64,000 nt of DNA from Citrus sinensis (GCF_022201045.2 NC_068559.1:20839501-20903500), one strand, 5' to 3'; positions 35,614 to 50,800 are shown, numbered from the stretch's first letter. Translations and numbers: made by a program. The notes: generated from the letters alone by a model not told the origin.

Positions 35614-37542
35614 CTAAGCCTCAGTTGTTTGAAACAACTTTTCGACGTCTGCAATAGTGCTTCGAGCATCCTCAATCTCCTGGCCTTCTTGGTTTTCCTC
35701 CTCCAACTCAGTCTGAAAAGGGGAAAAAATTGATAATGCACTTCATGAAAGTTGAAACTCAGATGACCTAATTCAATTGACACAAATCCACACAGATTGG
35801 GAAAACCTTCATGTAAGTAGACAGCATAATTTGCAAACCAAATGTCTATATAAACTAAGGGCACGGCATGAGTGGGCAGGATGAGAATAAAAACATGCGG
35901 TCTGCTCCCTTAGAACTTGTGAGAAGTGGTAAATTGCTAGCTAATCAATAAGAGTTTGGTCTACTTGGTCGTTGGCTCAAGGTGGATGCCACTCAATCTA
36001 GACATCCGAAGTTTGATCCTCCTTGCTCCCCCCTAGTGATGTAGGATAACTATTGGAATGGGATAATTCTAGAACAAAATGGGGATGCTGAAATAAAGTG
36101 GTTTCGTTCTGATTGTTGAACGGTCCAAAGAAGTTAAGAACAGTAACCAGGGCCCAGTGATATAAGATAATTGTCAAATGCTGCAGACTCTCCTAAAGGA
36201 AATCTGTACTAGGGATGGTGGTAGGATTGGTTTCAGAGACAAAGGAGCTACTCCTATCCCAAACCTCTAATGTTATTCTACCAAAATATTTAGTCTTGAT
36301 CTCACCGTGGCACATATAATATGAATAAATAACCCTGCTAGCGGAGAGGACCACAAGTGTATGTATTTGCTAATTGGAAGTACATTAATGATCTAGATAA
36401 AAGCAGTAAATATATCAGGCTGCAGAACATTGCTAGCCCCAAAGCAAGGTGCAAGTGATGCATGCTGCATCCCTAAACAATAGTGGTATGTATTTCATTG
36501 TTCAATTATTCATTACTACAGCAATGCCTAGATCATACTCAAAAGAAATTACAACATGGGAATGGTAGTTGAATTCAATTCTCATGTTTGTCTTTGACCC
36601 ACCAAAAAAAAAAGAAAAAAAAACATGGGTTCTGCTTATGCCAGGGTTTCATAGTACGAGCATCTAATGAGGTAACTTAACAGACCATGATGAAATTATT
36701 ATGATTGTAAGCACATAAAACACTTGGTGAAAAAATACCAGAGTTGCTTTTAGCTCAGCTAATGCAGACTCTAGGCGCTTCCGGCAATCAGGAATCATCA
36801 TTCTTGACTCGGCTAGCACATTTTCCTGCCCAGGCACATCAAGAAAAGGAAATGTTCGTATAACTCCACAGGAAAATTCCAATAACCAAGACACCCACAC
36901 AAACCATAAATCTGAACTCCACAGATCCTAACAACTAAATGTATAACAAAAACAAAGATACAGAAATCCATAAACTCAATTCTTCTCAACAGCTTATCTC
37001 ACAGCAAACTATGTGTTTCCCTTGCTTAAAATCCCAAAAGAATAACATTAATTGAACACAAAGACGCTACAAAGTACTCCAACCTGACAAACCCCCCCCC
37101 AAAAAAAAAAAAAAAAAGAAGATACCTTTGCAATCATTAACAAAAACCAAGGACCAATTAAACTCTGTCAACTTTAACTCAAAGGAAAAAGGCATTTGCT
37201 GCAGTACACGCCCTGAAACAGTCACGATAACACGACTGATGACATCGAACATCAAACAGAACGTGCAACCAAATTATTATTTTCCATGTTAGAAAATCTG
37301 CATTCCATGTCACAACTCATGTTTTATAAATAGTTGGCACTCAACAAACAAATGTCACTACGGTTCCAGCAACATAAATAACACAGTACCTGTTGCTTGA
37401 GGTCATAAGGGTCAGCTCCTTTCTCCTTCATATCAGCAGTTTTAGCAGCTTCTCTCTCAACTTCTTTCTCATATGAATGCAATTCCTTCACTACGCGTTT
37501 GCATGTGCTCGTTTTTATTTTCAAGTTTCTAACTGTTGCCAT
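35614..37542 (-). CDS. TBCA: Tubulin-folding cofactor A (TBCA)
   Basis: Chaperone that holds quasi-native beta-tubulin during tubulin heterodimer assembly; the Arabidopsis homologue is KIESEL/TFC A, required for normal microtubules and cell division. Exons on minus: 37542..37390, 36825..36739, 35712..35614, all phase 0 with GT-AG introns, giving 112 residues plus TAG. Full length, as in Arabidopsis (113). Start MATVRNLKIKTSTCKRV, then KELHSYEKEVEREAAK, DPYDLKQQ, ENVLAESRMMIPDCRKRLES, and a Glu-rich third helix to IADVEKLFQTTEA. The whole protein is predicted as three long helices. Intron 2 has 9 C followed by 17 A (37092-37117), which lies between exons 1 and 2. It acts in the cytosol. Confidence 0.97.
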
Positions 37543-38868
37543 TTTAACCTATCAAACAAAACCCAAAAAACAAAGAAAAAAAATTAACACCCATAAAAAT
37601 TTTCAACTTATACAGTTAGATTCTCGTAGGGTTTTATATATAAAAGCAATCGATTTGGGGAATCAAGATCTTGTCCAAAATGGATCTAAATAAATGCCAG
37701 TAAATCAATAACACACAGTTAAAGATAAAAAAAAAAAAAAAAGAAGGGAAATGACAAAGCGAGAAAAAGAGTATGCCTTTTGATCCGGTAAAGGAGAAGT
37801 TTTGCGTATCAACAACACTTCACAGTTCACAGTGCCCACTCTGTGCGGTCGTTGAAATGAAACTATGAAAGTGCCAACCGATGAACCGATGGGGAATTGA
37901 AAATTAGGTCACGTGCGTCACGTGATTTACCTACGAGATCTCCCAACCAAACTATTACTTTTTCTTTTTAATAGAAATTCAAAAGAACTTTTATGATAAA
38001 AAAATTAAATATAATTATTATCTAGAAAATAAAATAATTCTTAAATTAACTACACTTATTATTTAGAAAATGAATATGAATTTGTTTTTATCTCTGTTAG
38101 AAAATAATTTTTTAAAATATATGATAAAATTTTGTAAAAGATTATGATTGCTCATTTTAAAGATCGAGTTATTTATGAAATCATTAAGCATTCAGGTGGT
38201 CATTGAACTTGGTAGTCTATTAAAAACTATACCTAAGGGTATAATAAGTTCTAGTCTCTTCCGATGTTAATAAAAGCACATTACCAGACCAGCCATTGTT
38301 AGTAGAATTCAAATTGTAGTGGGTATATTTTTTTCGAATTTATTATACAAAAAGCCACTTCTAAAAAACTGTAGCGTTACACATTTGTTGTGTAAATAGG
38401 AAAAAGGCTACTCTTCGATTTACAAAAATATTTGTTTCAAAAGTCTTCACTACCCATTAAGCTGTACTTTGTATTTGCATTCAACTCTGCCCTTTGTGAT
38501 TTTCCAATTTAAATGCATCACGAATTGGAAAACCAGTACAAGTTTCTGTGAACATTGCCCTTCATATATGAAATAGTCAGATTTGAACCATCAAATTAAA
38601 TTCTGTTTCCATTACTTTACAATACATAACTGTAATAAATGTTACAACAACAGACAATAGACAAGAAAACATCTGCCGCGAAAGCGCAGATGAAGAAATT
38701 TCTTCACTGTGGTAGCTCTCCATTTGAACTAACTTAAAAATTGACTGTAAATCTTCTCAAAGGCGTCCCAAAAGCTTTAGCAGATTTCTGCATTCCCATT
38801 AAATTACAAACATTTCATCCATACACAATCATGCTATTAGATTACTGTAATTCATTTTGACAATCACA
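37543..38868. other. TBCA promoter and 3' flank of the large gene
   Basis: 37543 to about 37860 should be leader and core promoter of TBCA. From about 38640 the DNA probably belongs to the 3' untranslated region of the 38869-55156 gene. The middle is AT-rich and shows no gene. Confidence 0.55.
37910..37924. promoter_or_regulatory. Paired G-boxes upstream of TBCA
   Basis: CACGTG occurs at 37910-37915 and again at 37919-37924, about 370-380 bp upstream of the TBCA ATG. CACGTG is the binding core for plant bZIP and bHLH factors. Two perfect copies nine bases apart are unlikely by chance in such AT-rich DNA; function is inferred. Confidence 0.5.
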
Positions 38869-41800
38869 TCAATGTTTTCTTTCCCACTTCCCTTCACGCC
38901 TCCCATCCCTTTCTCTTCGTTCCATTACTTGCCTAGACTTGCTTCCCCTAGAACCATGCCTTTGAGAAGAAACAAACACACCAGACTGTCCGTCAAAAGC
39001 AGACACTGATTCTGGATCCCCAATGCTACCTGTGTCACCTGAATCTCTGCTTCCATCAAAATTTTCTTCGTAACTGCTACCACAATCATCTGACCGGTCA
39101 CGAGGTTGTAGAATCGTTGGTGTTTGGCCTGAAAATGACCGTGACCCAGAGAGAACAATGGTTGGCATGCCTGCCATGGATGAACTAGAAGTAGAAATTT
39201 CAGGCTGCAGGCTGCCAGTACTTGGCCTTGCAGTTCCTTCAGCACTTGATCTTCCATTTTCCCTTTCACGATACCTTTCACGAGGCCGACTGCAAATGAA
39301 GATGCCAAAAACACACTCCCAGCCATTAAAATGTGCAGGAAAAAATGTATATAAAACAGAATTTATGTCCCATACATATATTGTACTAAAGAGCAAGCTC
39401 AAGCAATCTGGAGATGTTATGCCCTTGATCTAAGAAAAAATCACAAAATATATAAGAACTTTGAGAGGAGTTGTCAAAAGACTTACCCACTATGAGATGA
39501 GGAAGAAAAATCACGTCTTGAGGGTCGTAGTCCAGATTCAGCCTGTTCAAGTTCACGCTGAAGTTCTCTCTGCAAGCAAAATTGCATCTTATTTTTATAA
39601 GCATTCATGAAACTATTGCTAAGGCTCATTCTCTACGTAAGCAAACATCTCCGGAAAAACAGAAAAGCAGAAAAACCGGGCAGCATCAAGATGGTCATCC
39701 AACAATCCACATGATATGTAGTACATTATGTGCTATTTTACAGTTATGAATGGCAACAATAATGGAAACAAAATGAAATTTTTAGAAAATGAATAAATGT
39801 TAATGTCAAGCCACACCTCTTCATGCAATAAAAAGAGAAAATAAAACAGTGTCCGAACAAGCAACTAACAGAAGATTTGAGAATATGAAATCCTAAGAGT
39901 TGAGAAGGGTATTGCCTGGGTTTGTCGCTCCTTCTCCATATCAAGATTGTGTCGCAGCTCCCTTGATTTTACACATTCAAGCTCCAGCATCCGCTGTCTC
40001 TCAATCTCCTTTTCCATCTCAGCAGTCCTTTCCCTGATTACATAAGAAAACAAATAATAGCAACAAATATCTCTTAATCAGCTCTCATGATGTTCCACAT
40101 CCAAGTTATAAAGATCACAACTAATAGTACAGTACAAACCTATCAAGTTCTTGGAGAAGCTGTTCTTCTCGCAAAGCCGCCTCTTCTAGATATTTTTGAC
40201 GAGCGTGCCTGATTAGAAGTTTCTTTTGCCTGCGGGCCACTATTTCTTCCCGGAGCTTAGACTTCTCTCTGATCACAGCAGAAGATCATTAATTAAGCAT
40301 TCAGCAGTCTTCGTAACAATCAAGTTTGCCATTTAAGATGAAACAATAGCAGAAATAATATGGTTTAAGTTCACTTTTATACTTGTAAATCAGAAACTCC
40401 CTAGAATTTGGTGCTAGTCATGAAGAGAAATAAGAACAAATACAAGTACCTGTTACTGCTATTTTAGTGAATCTAGAAAGGTACCTTTCCTTTTGTGAAC
40501 AAATAGGAAGGTGAAAATATGCTCAAGGTACAACTAGTTTAAATTTGATGGTGTCTTACTTTTTGTGACCTATAAAGTGTACTTGACTGGCTGGTCTCAT
40601 ACACCATCTGGTGCGTTTATCATCCAGTATGAACCTTTATCTTCAGCAAAGAAAAGCTAGAAGATCATTATCAGTTTTCTTTTCCTAGTTCATACTTCAT
40701 GCCTTCGGTTGGGCTAATCATCAATTAGATTACTAGATTGTTCAGCAATCCTGACTAGCTTAAAGTTGAAAATGCTGCTAAAAAACACATCTCCATTGCT
40801 GAATGAACAGCATGTTACTATAATGTTACTTTGAAATTATTTCACAAGTACAGCAAGCAAAGTTTCCAAGCTACCCATGCTTCAAGTAAGATATCAATAC
40901 AAGGATGCCAGCTCAAACAAGAACAAATATCATATAACTAGAAATATATCACAAACAACATATTGATTGATTGGAAATATGAAGAGCCAACAGCTACAGT
41001 TACAGGCTTAAAGGTATTTATCTTATGACAAATTCTTCATTTTATTATTGAAGCACAGCAGAAATCTAAAGAAAAGATATATAGTATATACATACAGGGA
41101 AAGAATGCTATCCTTGATTTGCTGAAGACGATTACGATCTTCCACAAATGCTGGACAGGTGAAAGTAGCACAACAGTTAACAAATTTAAATAAAAAAGGA
41201 TAAGAATACAAGTTTCAGGTTTTTTTGTGCGTCAATTGAGATGACTGTGAGACGTCCGTATTGTTGAAAGATATTATTACCATCTACAGTAGGAATCTGG
41301 TCTCCTGTGGAAACTTTTGATGATTCCTGTGTTGCATGTTCCTTTCGGATGATGTCAAGCTCTATTTCTGCTTCCTCTAGTTCCTACAGCATTAAGAGGA
41401 AACAAATTATTTAATTGCAGAGCAGCAACAGCATCATAATGGCTGCTCATGCTTACCATAGCGTCTTGATCAATTTTGCTTGAGAAAAGATCAAAGTAGG
41501 ACTGAACAGAAGTAAGATTAGCGATGACCTGTAACAGATAATTTTCCCATTTAACAGAAGATGGAAAGAATTTGAAGTGAAAAATAAAAAAAACAAAATC
41601 CTATTACCCATGAAAACAAAACTCACTTACGGAAACAGAAAGCATTAGAGTCTATAAACCAAAAATTCAATAATTTGTTCCAAATCTCTCATTTCTTTTA
41701 AGTTCCCATAAAATATCATCTATAACTGCAGATATTTCTCCTTTTTTTACCCTTATTTCTCCCTCTTGCAAATGCGTATGCTCTCCACCAAAGTTCAAAA

Positions 41801-44800
41801 ATTCCAAGACTTTTCTACAGTGGTTACAATTACTTGGTGCATCGTTCTATGCCAAAACCAGATTTCAGATTTAGTTACATCTTAGTGGGACAATTGCAGG
41901 TACAATATTTTGTTGTCATAGCTAGGCCTAAGGTAGATTAGAGCATTTTGGAGTGTTCAATTCATAGTATCCAGTCTTAAGAAAATAACAATGCAAGTGC
42001 AAAATTGAAAAGACTAGAGACAGGATGAGACTAAAAAAAGCGAAGGCACAGAGACAGAGCATGGACGTTGAAGGAAAGAAGACAGTTACATCCTTCAATC
42101 AACTTCAGAAAAATTTTGGCCGGGGGGCGGGGGGAAAGCCTAAGCAGTCAGGCCCCAAAATTAAAAAGGAAAAAAATAAAAACCGAGAGAACACAAAAAC
42201 TAATTAAGTCTCCCAGAGCAAGACTCAAGATAGTAAAAAACTAAAAATTCACATCTCCAGAAATTACTCTTAAGTTCATCCTAAAGTAAGCATAATTATG
42301 ATTATTACTGATCTTGAGAACCCAAATTCCTTTTAGATAAATGAAAACCAAACCCCTTCCCACCTGATGTTAGAGAGATTTGAACCAAATGTACCATCTC
42401 AAGAGTTATATAAGCGGTAGAACTCACCCAGCACCCACACACTTTAAGCATTTATATTTGCTGCAGAATGTAAAATGATATCCACAGCAATTTCATGAGA
42501 TGGCCCTTGTAACATTTCTTACCTGAAGAATTGACTCACGTGTGGTACCAAAATCTGGATCTACTTGTTTTGAGGAATTTGAAGAAAGCACCTCTTTGAG
42601 GACCTTACAGACAAAACAGTGGTTCAATACAGAAACATAAAAATACTAAAGATCATTTCACCTCCTAGCAAGGAGAAAACAAAGATCAAGGAACAAATCT
42701 TAGCCAGGATGCTTAATTCTTTCAAGAGCATCCGGCCAAACATGTCTTTAGCACCTGCTATGACAATATACCTCTTTGGCTTCATCTCCTTCATTTCTCA
42801 ATCTACACAACACTTGGCATGCCTTTCTCTCAAGATCCCCAAGCCTGCCTCCTATAAAAGGACAAACAAGAAATTGAAAGGAAAAAAGGAAGTGAATGCA
42901 TGCACTCAGAATTTTACCTTGACATTCAAAGTTATTAACAATAAAACACCATACCAGATTTGGACAACCCCAAGGTTTCTATGTCATTCCAAACACTTTG
43001 AGGAATCAATGAAATATCTTCAGCTGGAGAGTATAAACAAGCACCAGCAATGAGTGCCAATGAAAGTTGTAGTAATGGACTATCACACACTGGATGTGCA
43101 AGTTTCCCAAAACCATGAAGAACACTATCTGCGGCCGCAAGAAAAGATTGCAGGTGGTTCCTATCACAAAAGGGGATATAATCGACAAGAAGCGCCATAG
43201 CACGAGTCCTTAACGGTAAAGATGCATCAGATGATGCCAGCACGACTACCCGATCCCATGTACTTGAAACCAAAAAAGACAAAATCGCCTCAGGGATAGA
43301 AGATGAAACTAAGCTTGGGGAGACTAACTTATTGGAAAATGAAGAATAATGAGTGGCTGATGCTTCATTTATATCTTGACCAACAAATTTACCCAAGTGC
43401 TGAAGCGCAATAAACCGTTGCTCAGGTTCAGGATGACCAAGCATAGTACAGAAAAGATCAACCAGAGGAATCTCACACTCTTTATGTCTTTGAATCCCTC
43501 TTATATATAATATTGACAACCATTTATCTATCTGTAGGCGCCAAGCAATTTTCGGTGCATTGGCAGAAAAGCTTTTGATTGCAGAACAAACAGTACCAAT
43601 GACATTATCGAGCTCAAAACAATGGGGCACTCCAAGTAGACAGTCAAGAAGCACAGATGCAACCTCCCAGCAATGGTTTTCTTGAGATTGTATGATTAAT
43701 TTGGCAAGTCCTTCGAAGCCAGTTCTCCAATGAACCAGGGACAGATCAGCTGAATTAAATGGCAAAGGATTTTTGCTGTCATTTTCTTCTTCAATATTTG
43801 AAGCTATTGAAGATAAGCATCTAGAGTACATAAAACACTCTGCTGATATAACAGTAAGCTTCTTCGCTAGTTGATGATGAAGACTCCCACAGAGCTCAAT
43901 AGTTGAAAAAAGTTTACCAATGAGAGCCTCCAAGTCTTTAGTAAAGTATTCTATTTCATCTGCAGCTAAACAATAGTTCTTCTGATTCAAGAAGACATTA
44001 TCAAAGTTGTTATTGTCCAGCTTTTCAGAATCATTAGTAAGGGAAGTGCTGTAAAAGGCATCACTAAGAAACCGTGAACATAAACCTGAGCTACTGTGCC
44101 GGGATGTCCCAATGCTAACATAAAACTGAGGCAACTGAAGAGCGATAAAGCCAAAGACTCTTGAAGTCTGAATTAACAAATCTTTGCAACTTTCCATAAA
44201 TCTCTGAAATGCACAGAGGTAATCATGGAAAGAAGCTGTTGGCTCAAAACCAGTGAAATCAGCCCATAGTATTAGAGATTCCAACATTTCTTTTCTACGT
44301 TGAAAAGATAAATCAAGAAAGACAGAAGCCAGAATAAAAATTATAAGAGCCCGGCTGTATGCCTTATCCGCATAAGTATCTTGGTTCTCATTTTCCTGTC
44401 TAATTTTCATTAGCAGCTCATCAAAGCATAGTGACTCAAAATTAAGACAAGATTCATCAGCTAATACTATTTCTTCATCAGAAGCCTTACGCAATGAATA
44501 TGAGATGATTGGCTTTAACAGATCCAATATAGATTCAAGAAATGGCACATCACAATATGGGGCCTGACAGAGAGACACCAGCACTTGCACCACTCTTGGT
44601 ATCTCGGGCACCATTGCTTCCATGTGCTCAATGACAATGGCTTCAAGTACATAAAGAATGACTGCTTTGGCATTCCTAGCAACAAAACCCTTCAAATAAT
44701 CAGAACTATTTCGAGTGGTGACTTGGTCTTTCTGAACAAACGGCCATAAGCACAAATCAGAAAACCAGCATAAAATATCAGGCACGACACTAGAAGGAAG

Positions 44801-47800
44801 TGATCTCAACTGCAATCCAACAGCCTCCAAAATTGTCTCCCCAAATAAATCAAATTGCCTTTTCATATTTGGGAAGAACCTACTGAGTTCAGGGTAGATG
44901 ACGTGAAAAGACTGATCTTCATGTTTCTGATGAGCCAATTCAAACACTCTAACGCTCGGAGATTGTTTGATTCCTGATCGTTCAATCTTTATATCTTCAT
45001 GCTTTCGATCAATAACATTATCAACTAGAGAAAGCTCATCAGCAAATATAGAGAGCGAATATGTCAGCTGAGAAATATCTGAAACAAGGAAAAGACAATC
45101 CTTTATAAATTGTTTTGCAATACGAGATATAGCCATCCAACCAAGAAACCGCACAAGAGCAGAAGCACAGTTAGAGAATGTAGGTATTTTCTGCATCCAG
45201 ACAGAAGGAGCGATCAAGTTTCCATGTCGAAAACCTTTTTTGTCATTGACAGGAAACTCTGACTCATCATCACCACCACTTGAAGCATTTACCAATCTCT
45301 GCAGCAGTATCCACCGTCTTCGTGCCCCGTGTATTTTTTCTGGATTCAACTGCATATTTCCTTCTTTTAACTGGCAATATAAGGATGACAGCATCCCATT
45401 AAGGTAATCAGCAGATCCTAATATGATATCAATCACAAGTTCAGGAGCACAATACAGCTTAGTAGCCGAGTGCAAGAAGAACACAAGACAATGCATAAGA
45501 ATTTCATGCATAGAATGCTGCTCTTTTTGTAACCTCCGGATCAGAAAATTGCACAACAGAGCCTGATTTTGACGAACTAAAGTGACAGCATCCGCAGATT
45601 GTATATCAAAGGGAGACAACTTTATGACCTGTTCATCGAAATCTTCTGAAGTGCTTGGATAATGTTCGCCATCTGAAAACTTTTCATGATACTTCTTGTC
45701 TAATTCAGCAGCATCAAGAAGCAATTGAAGCACAATTTTGTCTCTCTTCTTTTCAAGATCAGCTACTGTTTCCAAATTACAATTTTTCTTTCCAGAACGT
45801 CTCAGCTCCGGAAGTTCAAAACTTCTTGGAACTTTAGGGCCACTAATTTTCATCTGGTCCAAAATATTTGTACCGGCTCTGAATGAGATTACGAAAAATG
45901 GATTGACATAGCATTCAGCAGCCAAGAGTAAAGCATCTATAGCAGCATCATGACCTTCAGCGGAAAGCTCATGCTTTAAGTGTAAGTCTGAAGCCAAGCG
46001 CCGAAATTCAGATGCCCTAAGCTCACAGTCTCTAAAGTTTATCAGTTGAAAATAATCTGCTTGCAAATTGAAGTAGTCAGCAGCAAAACCAGTGTCTAAT
46101 GCTACACCATTCTGTAAATTGGCGAGAGTTTTATCCAAGACATTCTTCTGTTCTGAGCTGTAATCCTTATTGTCATAATCTGATACGTGTTTGTCAGGAT
46201 TGAGAGAAAATTCTGTCAGTCCAATACTCCGCAGCTCTTGTGGAGCAAAAAAAAGGCTGGCATCTTCATTAAGATCATTTTTCACAGCTACATCATGTGT
46301 ATCATTTTTCATAGCTACATCATGTGTATCTGTCTTTCCATCAAAAGCATCATGAATACCAGGCTTTGTAGAAGATTCATGTTCAATGGTAGTAGTTATT
46401 GATGATTTGCAAAGATCAATTTCAGGAGGTAACTGCAAGTGAGGTTCCAATATGGAGAGAAGTACACTGCATCGAGAATTGAATAAAATCATTACAAATA
46501 AATACAATAGAACCTTATGTTAATTGATGCTCTCAGCATGCCATCAGACCAACCGAATTTCAAAACATCATATTAAAGGATAGGAAAATTCTAATTTATC
46601 CCGTTATTGATTTATTAATTTTTTGTGCAAGTGAAATACAAATTCTTCATAGTCTCAGAAGCAAGGGTATATAGATAACTTAATAATTATTTCCATAAAT
46701 TTTATTTTATTATTCACCTCTTTATTCTTTGACGAGATGTGAAAATATCCTCAGAGTATCGCCTGAACAAAATGCTACAATAGGACTTTAGTGATGATAT
46801 GAAAGAGTTATATGATACCTTGGAGCAACTGATCCAAGCCTCCACTCAGATTCCAGCGAAGGAAGAACGGCTGACTTTTGTACTGCTGTCCGGATAACAT
46901 TGAGAGCAATGTCACAAGATTCCTTCTGCTTCTCTGTGAAAGTGAAAGATGCGTCACCAATTTCTATTGTACTCTTCATCGCAAATATGACAGGATCAAG
47001 AAAAGGCTCCAGCATCTCTAAAAGAAAGAGAATTTTGTGCTTCACTTCCTGAAAGTGTCCAATGATTAAATTAATAGCTGTACTTTATACAGTTATGAGC
47101 TAAGTGGTAATATGGTTGTAACCAAACTCTCGATAAGATAGTAAGGGCATTTCAATGTGATTCTGAGTTAGTATTTAACATTATCTTCCATAAGTATCAC
47201 GAAAAAAGGGTGACATTTGCAACATCAGGCTCCTAGATAGTTTTCAATGCTACTCATGAGCAATAAAACCTGAGCTTATAAAACAGTACACCCAAAGCAT
47301 TCTAGAGCACCTTATACTTTCCGAGTAGATCATCCATGTGCCCAGATAAAGCCAGCATAATGTATTTGAGGGCAGCACGAGCGCGAGTTAAAGAATGACA
47401 GGCACCCTGATATGTTCACAGAACAACAAAACCTTCAATATATTCCATATTCAGATAAATGAGATGAAAAGGGCACTGTTAGAAATATAAGAAATGTTTG
47501 TACATGGTGAACATTTTAACCATTTTACAAATACATTAAAATTCTTAATCATTCTAAAGTATCTTCTTCATAAAACTGATATTTAAAAAATTATAAAAAG
47601 TAAATAACAAAGGGGTCACCATAACCAAGATTAAGTATAAAATTTCCAGATTCAGTGATCCTACCCATCCTCCCAGCAGGCACTGAGATCCAGCAAGTAA
47701 TTTTAAGTGAGGAATCTCAACGCAGTTTGAAAATACAAATTAAGTTTCTAAGGCCCATTCCAAAGTAACCTCAAAACTGTTGTATAGCTTCTGACTTTCA

Positions 47801-50800
47801 TTTTTTTCCTTTTTTTTCGAAAAATTTCTGGAGCTCTTCAGAATATCTTCACAAGAGACAAAAACAACAAGCAATGAATGATCCATGTATATAGTTCCAG
47901 ATGAAACTGGTTCGAAGCTAAAATATATACTCCATTAGTCCCGACCACTAATCAATGATGAAACCAGAAATAAGAACATTCCAAGGTGTTATCATATATA
48001 TATATTTTTTTAAAAAAGGGATTTTATGCAAAAACTACCAACTAATTCCATTTTCAAACATGCGATTCAGTACGAAATGCTTTTGTATTTTAGAAATAAC
48101 CCACAAGAAAAGAAAAAGTGTCATGACTTGAGCATGAAAAATCAAGGCAGAAAAGAACCATTGGAGTCTCCAATTGAAATTCAAAATGATTTATCCCTTG
48201 AAATAAAATATTACGCTTGGCTGAAGAATATATAACAAAGCAGGAAGTATGATCTTCATAACAGTGACCATATCTTATTATCCTTGTTTTGCCCCTCAAT
48301 TTGCTATTGACAATTTTTGGATACAAAAGAAGGTTGAACAGTAGAGAATCCTTTTACTTTAATGGAACAATAAAGAACTTGCATACATATAAATGTTGAC
48401 ACACCTGGATAGTGCCCAAAAGATCCTCCACAAGCTCCACAATCAGATCAACCTGTACATAATCAGCGGCATAACTGAGAAATCAGAAAAGAAATAAATT
48501 AATAAAAAGTAAAAGCAAACTGAGTACACACTAGTATTCCACCTCCAAACCACACTACATAAAACTTTAATAAGATCTGCCCCATACCAACCTTTGCTAC
48601 CACATGAGAGATCCAAGAAGCTAATGCACCTGAACACAGATCAATTAGAACACATGCAGCCTTAGCCTGCACAAACATAAAATGAAGCTGTTGGCATCCG
48701 CATTAAGGAATATTATTTTATGAGGTCAAAATTCGTAGTAAGATATGTTGCTTTTTCTGTAAAGAAAACTTAAAGGATTATACCCTCTAGTCAGTTACAG
48801 CTTACTATATTGCCTTTTTTCTATGCCTTCCCTAACATTGGATGCAAGTTTTAGGCAACCAAATGACTATCAGAAGAAGAATTCATCTGAAGAGAGGAAA
48901 CTTTCATTTTGAGATAGCATGAAACTTCACATAAAAGTATCACATCAATTTACATCAGTGGACAACGAACCAACATATGCAATAGGATAATATCCCTCCC
49001 TGTATGTCTGTACATTGTGTGTGAGCTTGTGTGAACATGCATGCATGTGGGTACTTGTATGAACAGAAATCAGGAGAGATGTGAATATTCTATCCCCAGA
49101 GACACAGACACACACACGCACAGAGAGAGAGAGGTGGCATACACCTCTTGAAAACAAAAGATGGGAAGTTACTACAACTAAGATCAAGGGAGAGGGACAA
49201 ACATGTGATGGTGAAAACGATGACAAATAGCCAGCACAAGCATGAAGAAGAGGTTGGTACAGTGATGAAGACGATGTCACAACAATCTGCAATTAGAAAA
49301 CACACCAATGAGCAGAATGATGATATAACAAAAAAAGTAAAACAAAAATCATATAAAACCAAGAAAGTTGAAGGACAAAAGAAAGCATTAAAAATCAAAT
49401 GCAACCTGAGATAGGGCTTGCTGCACAAAAGGTTGTTTCCATTGAGAAAAACTGTCATCAACATTATCAAGACTGCTCATAGAAGGCCGAAGTGCTAAAA
49501 CATATGAAGAAGTTAAAAAAAAAATGTCAGACATATTCAATCAACGAAGCTCAAAGGAATTCAATTTTGACCATGATATTCCAACAAAACATTTAAATGC
49601 TATCAGCCACAACAACATTCTGGCATAACTTCTACGCCACAAACGAATAACACTTTAAACGGAAATTTATCTCCTGATCAGCATCGAGGAGCTATGTTAG
49701 TAAAAGATATGTGATTCATCACCATTCTGAAAAGGATGGCTAGCACTAGACACTCAACCTGGAAGCAATGCTTGTACTAGTGGTAGTGCAGACCAGAAGT
49801 CAACAGAACTCCCTGCTAATTTGCTGCAAAGAAGGGGCTGTAAGAAACACAAAGTTCCTATGTAAATGGATCGAGAAATGCACAGGAATAGACATCACAA
49901 AAAGCACAATGTTTAAGGAATATTATATTTCTAATACTGATGAAATCAACCTGTGATGCACAAGCGTAAAGAACATGTAAAATCCCTTCTTCCACAGCCC
50001 CTACATCCAAGATGCTAAGAATGCTATAGTCCCAGATATCATCAGGTAGTTGAAATTCTTCTCCAAACAAGTTTGAATAATCGACTAAAGGAACTGGGTT
50101 GGAAACTTCATATTTTGCTGTCTCATCAAGGTCAGATGGAGCAACACTGGAAGGCATTGATGCTTCTTGCACTAGCACAGGATCTATAAGCTTCTGCAAA
50201 ACTCTAGAAGCCTGAAGTAATGGGACATTACATAACCACGTTCAGAATTTAAAGGCTAAAAGCTGAAAATCATCCTGCAAAGCACAGTAGAGAAGATAGA
50301 TGCATTACCTTTCTGCAAATAGTTCCTAGGTCAGGATCTTTATATGCCTTTCTAAGCAGCACAAAAATTGCATCAGGACGAAATGCCATTGAACTGGACG
50401 TGGATGACATAAAAGGCAACATCCCACGTGATCTCCTTGGCTGCCATGACAAAGCAAAATTAAAGCAAACGTTGAGTTGCTAACATCTCCAAACTTATAC
50501 AGTTTATGTATGTAAATCCAAAAGCCACTCAGATATTGAATTCTTTGAAACTGTAGAATCAGTAGTGAAATAAGACAAAATAATATTGAAATCAATCAGA
50601 TGTTCCATCCAGCCCCAACAATCAATGTGTCATAAGATTATCACTCACTTTGTCACCAAGTCACCTTTTCCCTTAAGTTGAAATTGCAACTTTAAATTTC
50701 TTAAATTACCATATGGCTAATAAAGAAGACTACTAGAAAAGATCAACAAATTTTGGGAAACAAATAAATGAAAAAAATGATATTTATATTATTGAGCATA

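Noticed and set aside
38925..39326. 133-codon minus frame
   Set aside because: Out of frame with the last exon of the large gene, which keeps phase with 25 upstream exons.
48945..49470. Antisense or minus frames of 115-126 codons around 49.2 kb
   Set aside because: They are exon 12 of the large gene extended through introns or shadows of it; only 49203-49286 fits the joined reading frame.
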